Origin: Lachnospiraceae bacterium UBA3845 | Lineage (GTDB): Bacteria > Bacillota > Clostridia > Lachnospirales > Lachnospiraceae | Direction: 5' to 3' | Assembly: GCA_002392705.1 (NCBI GenBank) | Contig: DGHP01000136.1 | Location: 8,631 to 19,341 of the forward strand | Length of the DNA: 10,711 bases | In this document: positions 7,492 to 10,711 of the stretch, piece by piece | How positions within the stretch are numbered: position 1 is the stretch's first letter | How the letters are laid out: every line of letters starts with the position of its first letter | Made by a program: the position numbers and the translations under genes | The notes under the pieces: generated by a model | Database searches by the model: none | What the model saw: only the letters and a program-made list of their open reading frames with translations | Told to the model about the DNA's origin: nothing

Positions 7492-8516
7492 GCCTTCTCC
7501 TCCTCTGTCCGCTGCCTCTCCGCCTTCCTGCTGGTGTACAGAAGAAGATTCCCGGACGTGACCGTCTCGAGGGAGAGGTTGAAATAATCCGATACATTTC
7601 CATAGCTGATATACTCATCCAGAGCCCTGACAGCTGTTTCCCCGGCACTGGCCGGATCGATGGTCATGGTGACCGGGATCAGCTGCCTCCGGATGGCGGA
7701 GAGGGTCTCGTCGGAAGCATAGTAGCCTATGATCTGTACCTGGGAGACCAGATTATAGTCTATCACCGCGTTCAGGACGCATTCTGTCTGGACCGGGCTA
7801 GTGCAGATCAGGATATCCGGGCGCATGTCCTCCACCAGAATATTCCGGATGGATTCCTCCGCCTCGAAATCACTGGCTGAGTCAATCTCCTCCACGGAGA
7901 CGGTGACATTTTCCCCGTAGGGACTCCTGTTCAGGGCTGCCACGATCTGGGCATAGATCAGGTTGGCCGCCACCTCCTCCTCATCCAGATCCGTAAGGAG
8001 GCAGACCCTGCGGCTGTTCTCCGTCAGAAGCGCTGCCGCCTGCTTTCCGTACAGTTCTCCCATCTGGTAGCTGGATACGCCGACATAGCTGATCCGGTCG
8101 GAACCGGAAGCGTCCTTCAGGAGCGTTACGACCGGAATACCCGCCCCCGAGGCGTCCCCGATCGCTTCCACCATCTCCTTCGTTCCGTCCGGGCAGACGA
8201 TCAGCCCGTCCACATGGGACGCGATCCCGATCTCCATACACTGGGTGAGGCTGTAGGAAACAGGCGCGTTCTGGCCTGCCCACTCAAGGACGGCATCCTT
8301 CCCGCCGCATGCTTTTGAGGCAGAATCATAGATCTTCTGCCACATCTCCGAATTATTGCCGCAGACAAAAAGAAAATGCCTGCTGTAGCTCCTGGTCTGG
8401 TCCGGAGTCTCCCCGAAAAGGGTCATGCTCTTCTGATAATAGAGCCTCATGGCGATCATCAGGGCCGCTGTCACAGCCAGTATCGCCAGGGCATATCTGA
8501 ATATTCTTTCTCTCAT
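7488..8516 (-). CDS. membrane-anchored periplasmic-binding-protein homologue (sugar sensor subunit)
   Basis: A 342-residue protein with one hydrophobic segment (about 7-27) after a short positive N-terminus (MRERIFR). It has no lipobox cysteine and no clear cleavage site, so it is probably held by an uncleaved signal anchor. The rest has the pattern of a type I periplasmic sugar-binding protein of the RbsB/LacI kind: HFLFVCGNNSEMWQKIYDS (47-65), HVDGLIVCPDG (101-111), GIPVVTLL (126-133), ISYVGVSSYQMGELYGKQAA (142-161), then PDILICTSP and VQIIGYYASD. Coupling to the kinase gene by an ATGA overlap suggests a sensor role like XylFII in C. beijerinckii. The start at 8516 is chosen because the anchor begins there; the frame stays open upstream to 8723 through terminator sequence. 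No good ribosome binding site precedes it. The ligand is unknown. Confidence 0.85.
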   Translation of the reverse strand: MRERIFRYALAILAVTAALMIAMRLYYQKSMTLFGETPDQTRSYSRHFLFVCGNNSEMWQKIYDSASKACGGKDAVLEWAGQNAPVSYSLTQCMEIGIASHVDGLIVCPDGTKEMVEAIGDASGAGIPVVTLLKDASGSDRISYVGVSSYQMGELYGKQAAALLTENSRRVCLLTDLDEEEVAANLIYAQIVAALNRSPYGENVTVSVEEIDSASDFEAEESIRNILVEDMRPDILICTSPVQTECVLNAVIDYNLVSQVQIIGYYASDETLSAIRRQLIPVTMTIDPASAGETAVRALDEYISYGNVSDYFNLSLETVTSGNLLLYTSRKAERQRTEEEKA

Positions 8517-8558
8517 GGCGCCACGCTGAATAATAAAATGTATGATCTGACGGAAGCA

Positions 8559-8585
8559 CTCAGAAGGGGGTGGACCCCGTCTGAG
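8559..8585. promoter_or_regulatory. hairpin upstream of the sensor operon
   Basis: CTCAGA (8559-8564) and TCTGAG (8580-8585) form an outer stem. GGGG (8567-8570) and CCCC (8575-8578) form an inner stem around a four-base loop, with a small asymmetric interior loop between them. No U-run follows on either strand. It may be an operator or a leader structure of the sensor operon. A TATTAT element (8530-8535, minus strand) lies between it and the start codon, but no good -35 matches it. Confidence 0.35.
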
Positions 8586-8626
8586 AAAGGTTCTGTTTCT
8601 CCTCCTGTACACCTTCCGGGTATATA

Positions 8627-8657
8627 TGAAAGAAAGGCCTGCCGCAGACGGCAGGCC
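8627..8657 (-). terminator. intrinsic terminator, end of the permease operon
   Basis: GGCCTGCCG (8636-8644) pairs perfectly with CGGCAGGCC (8649-8657) around a four-base loop. On the minus strand the stem is followed directly by TTTCTTTC. It is GC-rich, compact and U-tailed, and it lies about 95 bases past the permease stop codon. It separates the transporter genes from the sensor operon. Confidence 0.85.
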
Positions 8658-8700
8658 CCTGTCGGGCGGATTTACGGCTGAGAACCGGCCTGCATCCGCT

Positions 8701-8733
8701 CTATAAGAGAAACACTGATACAATCAGTGTTTC
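8701..8733 (-). terminator. first, weaker terminator-like hairpin after the permease gene
   Basis: GAAACACTGA (8709-8718) and TCAGTGTTTC (8724-8733) form a perfect 10-bp stem with a five-base loop. It begins 19 bases after the permease stop codon. On the minus strand it is followed by TCTTATAG, a poor U-tract. The stem is AT-rich. It may be a leaky terminator or a 3'-end stabiliser ahead of the stronger hairpin at 8636-8657. Confidence 0.6.
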
Positions 8734-8752
8734 CTTAGTTTACGCACAGCTG

Positions 8753-9913
8753 TTATTTTGCAGATTTTTTGGAAAGAATGTCAAATGCCACGGCGCCGAG
8801 AAGGACGACGCCCTTGACCACCTTCTGATAATTCGCGTCAATTCCCATAAGGCTCATGCCGAGGTTGATCACGCCGACCAGTGTGGCACCGACAACCATG
8901 CCGAAGACAGAACCGGCTCCGCCGTAAGCGGAGACGCCGCCGACGACGCAGGCGGAGATGGCGTCCATCTCATAGTTGGTTCCCGCTGTCGAGTTGGCTG
9001 CCTGGAACCTGGCCACAACCGCCCAGGTCGTAATCACGGTCAGGACTGCCATATTCAGATAGGCAAGGAACATGATTCTTCTTGTATTGACACCGGACAG
9101 GCGCGCCGCCTCCCGGTTGCCGCCGACCACATAGAAATGACGGCCGATCGTTGTTTTGTCCGTGACGAAGCTGTAGAGCAGAACAATCACAACCACCCAG
9201 ACCAGGACGGTCGGAATGCCGCCGGCCATACTCAGCTTGTAGGCAAAGAGCAGAATCACCGCGCTCAGGAGGACGCATTTGATCAGAACTGCCTGCATGC
9301 TCTCCGCTTCATATCCCTTTTTCACCTTCATGGCCCGCGAGCGGACATTCAGAAGGATCACCAGGCAGGCTGCCACGATGCCCGCGATCATGCAGGGCAT
9401 ATTCATGTGATTGAGCTTGGTCGGGAAAAGCTTTCCGGAAAAAATGCTCAGGAAACTGTCAGGGAACGGCGCAATCGAACCGGTCGAACTGTTTCCGCTC
9501 AGGATCGCGGTTCCGAGTCCGCGGAAAGCGAGATAGCCGGCAAGAGTGGCAATCCACGGCGGGATATTGACATAGGCAATCAGGTAGCCGAGAACGCAGC
9601 CGTAGCCAACACCGATCGCGAGAGTCAAAAACACCGACAGTCCGATGTTCATTCCCCGGATGACCATAAAGTAACCGGCGATCGCGCCGAGAAGGCAGAC
9701 GACGGATCCGCAGGACAGGTCGATGTTGCCTCCTGTAAGCATGCACATCAGCATGCCGCAGGCCAGGATGTAGACATAGGCATTCTGCGTAATCAGCGCG
9801 TTGAAATTCAGCGGAAAGAATATGGAACCCTTCGTCGTGACCATGAAGAACAGATAGACAAGGACCAGCACGATGATCATCGTATTCTTTTTCAATACAG
9901 CTTTAATATCCAT
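8753..9913 (-). CDS. mmsB: monosaccharide ABC transporter permease (XylH/MmsB type), complete
   Basis: A 386-residue integral membrane protein with about ten hydrophobic segments, the membrane channel of a CUT2-class sugar importer. Family signatures include LTGGNIDLSCGSVVCLLGAIAG (split by this family's usual H/N variation; 59-80), IPPWIATLAGYLAFRGLG (117-134), IGRHFYVVGGNREAARLSG (256-274, the cytoplasmic loop expected to meet the ATPase), EMDAISACVVGG (315-326) and NYQKVVKGVVLL (361-372). The pattern fits the multiple-monosaccharide permeases MmsB/GguB slightly better than E. coli XylH. An ATG also occurs at 9919, but the GGGAGGAGG ribosome binding site touches it; the ATG at 9913 has proper spacing. 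It follows the paralogous permease gene by 18 bases and ends at tandem terminators. No ATPase gene is in view. Confidence 0.9.
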   Translation of the reverse strand: MDIKAVLKKNTMIIVLVLVYLFFMVTTKGSIFFPLNFNALITQNAYVYILACGMLMCMLTGGNIDLSCGSVVCLLGAIAGYFMVIRGMNIGLSVFLTLAIGVGYGCVLGYLIAYVNIPPWIATLAGYLAFRGLGTAILSGNSSTGSIAPFPDSFLSIFSGKLFPTKLNHMNMPCMIAGIVAACLVILLNVRSRAMKVKKGYEAESMQAVLIKCVLLSAVILLFAYKLSMAGGIPTVLVWVVVIVLLYSFVTDKTTIGRHFYVVGGNREAARLSGVNTRRIMFLAYLNMAVLTVITTWAVVARFQAANSTAGTNYEMDAISACVVGGVSAYGGAGSVFGMVVGATLVGVINLGMSLMGIDANYQKVVKGVVLLGAVAFDILSKKSAK

Positions 9914-9931
9914 AACCATCCTCCTCCCTTA

Positions 9932-10711
9932 TCATTTCTCTCTCTTTGACAGTACGTCAAACATGACAGCGACAAGAAGAACGATTCCCTTGACGACTCT
10001 CTGATAGTTTGCCGCGATTCCCATGATACTCATGCCCTGGTTGATGACGCCCATCAGGACGGCACCGATGATGACACCTGCCATGGACCCGACTCCGCCG
10101 TAAGCGGAGGCGCCGCCGACGAAGCAGGCCGCGATCGCGTCCATCTCATAGCCCTGCCCGTATGTGGGCTGCGCGGAACTTGCCCTGGCCACAGTCAGAA
10201 TGCCCGCAAGGCCCGCGAGAAATCCCATGTTGGCATACGCGAAGAAATATACCATCTTTGTATTGATGCCGGAGAGCCTCGTCGCTTTCTCATTGCCGCC
10301 GACCGCGTAGAGATAACGGCCGATGGCGGTATTCTGGGTGATATAGCTGTAGATCAGAAGGACTGCCGCCACCCAGACCAGCACGGTCGGAATTCCCTTG
10401 TAGGAGGCAAGCTTGTAGCCGAGCCAGAGGATCAGGACCGTCAGCACCAGCAGCGTAACCATCTTTCCGGCCGGGGAGCCGTGTGCGATTCCCTTCTTTC
10501 TGCGGGCCGCTTCCTTGCAGAGGGTCATGACAACATAGATGGCTGCGATCAGAACCGCCGCTGCCATACAGGTCATGTTCAGTCCCCCGCCCTTTCCGAT
10601 AAAGTCCGGGACATAGCAGTCAGCGCCGCCGCCGAATACATTCAGGAAACCCGTATCTTCGATGGCCACAGCATAGCCCTGCAGAACCACGTTGGACAGA
10701 CCGCGGAAAGC
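9932..10711 (-). CDS. mmsB: second monosaccharide ABC transporter permease (XylH/MmsB type), N-terminus cut by window edge
   Basis: The frame is open to the window edge; 259 residues are visible, starting AFRGLSNVVLQG, and roughly 128 N-terminal residues lie outside. The visible part holds the family signatures GIPTVLVWV, IGRYLYAVGGNEKATRLSG, YEMDAIAACFVGGASAYGG and NYQRVVKGIVLL. By hand alignment about 59% of roughly 160 C-terminal residues match the downstream permease, while the loop after AFRG and the middle region diverge strongly. It is therefore a paralogue, not a copying artefact. CUT2 importers usually use one permease as a homodimer, so two adjacent genes suggest either a heterodimer or two channels of differing specificity. 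An internal GTG at 10690 is not a credible start because conserved family sequence continues upstream of it. Confidence 0.9.
   Translation of the reverse strand, partial: AFRGLSNVVLQGYAVAIEDTGFLNVFGGGADCYVPDFIGKGGGLNMTCMAAAVLIAAIYVVMTLCKEAARRKKGIAHGSPAGKMVTLLVLTVLILWLGYKLASYKGIPTVLVWVAAVLLIYSYITQNTAIGRYLYAVGGNEKATRLSGINTKMVYFFAYANMGFLAGLAGILTVARASSAQPTYGQGYEMDAIAACFVGGASAYGGVGSMAGVIIGAVLMGVINQGMSIMGIAANYQRVVKGIVLLVAVMFDVLSKREK

Noticed and set aside
8517..8723. In-frame N-terminal extension of the anchored sensor protein by 69 residues
   Set aside because: The extension would be translated from terminator stems, is rich in Arg and Pro, and would place an internal segment where a signal anchor should start the protein.

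Overview
The window reads as a chromosomal segment from a gut-type Clostridium relative, most likely Lachnospiraceae. This is inferred from the ~700-residue type III glutamine synthetase, YesM/YesN-type two-component proteins beside monosaccharide ABC transporter genes, strong AGGAGG-type ribosome binding sites and moderately high GC. No rRNA, tRNA, CRISPR array, insertion sequence or phage gene was seen. All eight genes lie on the minus strand, so they are read from the right edge to the left.

Right edge (8753-10711): two tandem, paralogous XylH/MmsB-type permeases of a monosaccharide ABC importer. The first is cut by the window edge. An 18-base gap separates them, and two tandem intrinsic-terminator-like hairpins follow (8709-8733 and 8636-8657). 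The ATPase and the operon's own binding protein, if present, lie beyond position 10711.

Centre (3099-8516): a sensory cassette. It encodes a membrane-anchored periplasmic-binding-protein homologue without a lipobox, a LytS/YesM-type histidine kinase (4-base ATGA overlap with the preceding gene), a YesN-type CheY-AraC response regulator, and a XylF-like xylose/monosaccharide-binding lipoprotein. The layout resembles the XylFII-LytS-YesN xylose-sensing system of Clostridium beijerinckii. The anchored binding protein probably reports an external sugar to the kinase, the regulator then activates transporter genes, and the lipoprotein probably feeds the permeases. Two hairpins sit between the regulator and the lipoprotein gene.

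Left (1-3040): a type III glutamine synthetase gene (glnN) with a candidate promoter and a strong hairpin 30 bases ahead of its start codon, which could act as an attenuator or as the terminator of the sensory operon. A 389-base gap (390-778) then holds an AT-rich candidate promoter overlapped by an inverted repeat, a long possible leader and a possible 17-codon leader ORF. The last gene is the first ~129 codons of a CdaR-like sugar-diacid/PucR-type regulator, cut by the left edge.

The most notable content is the complete three-component sugar-sensing cassette carrying its own XylF-like lipoprotein, next to a duplicated permease pair.
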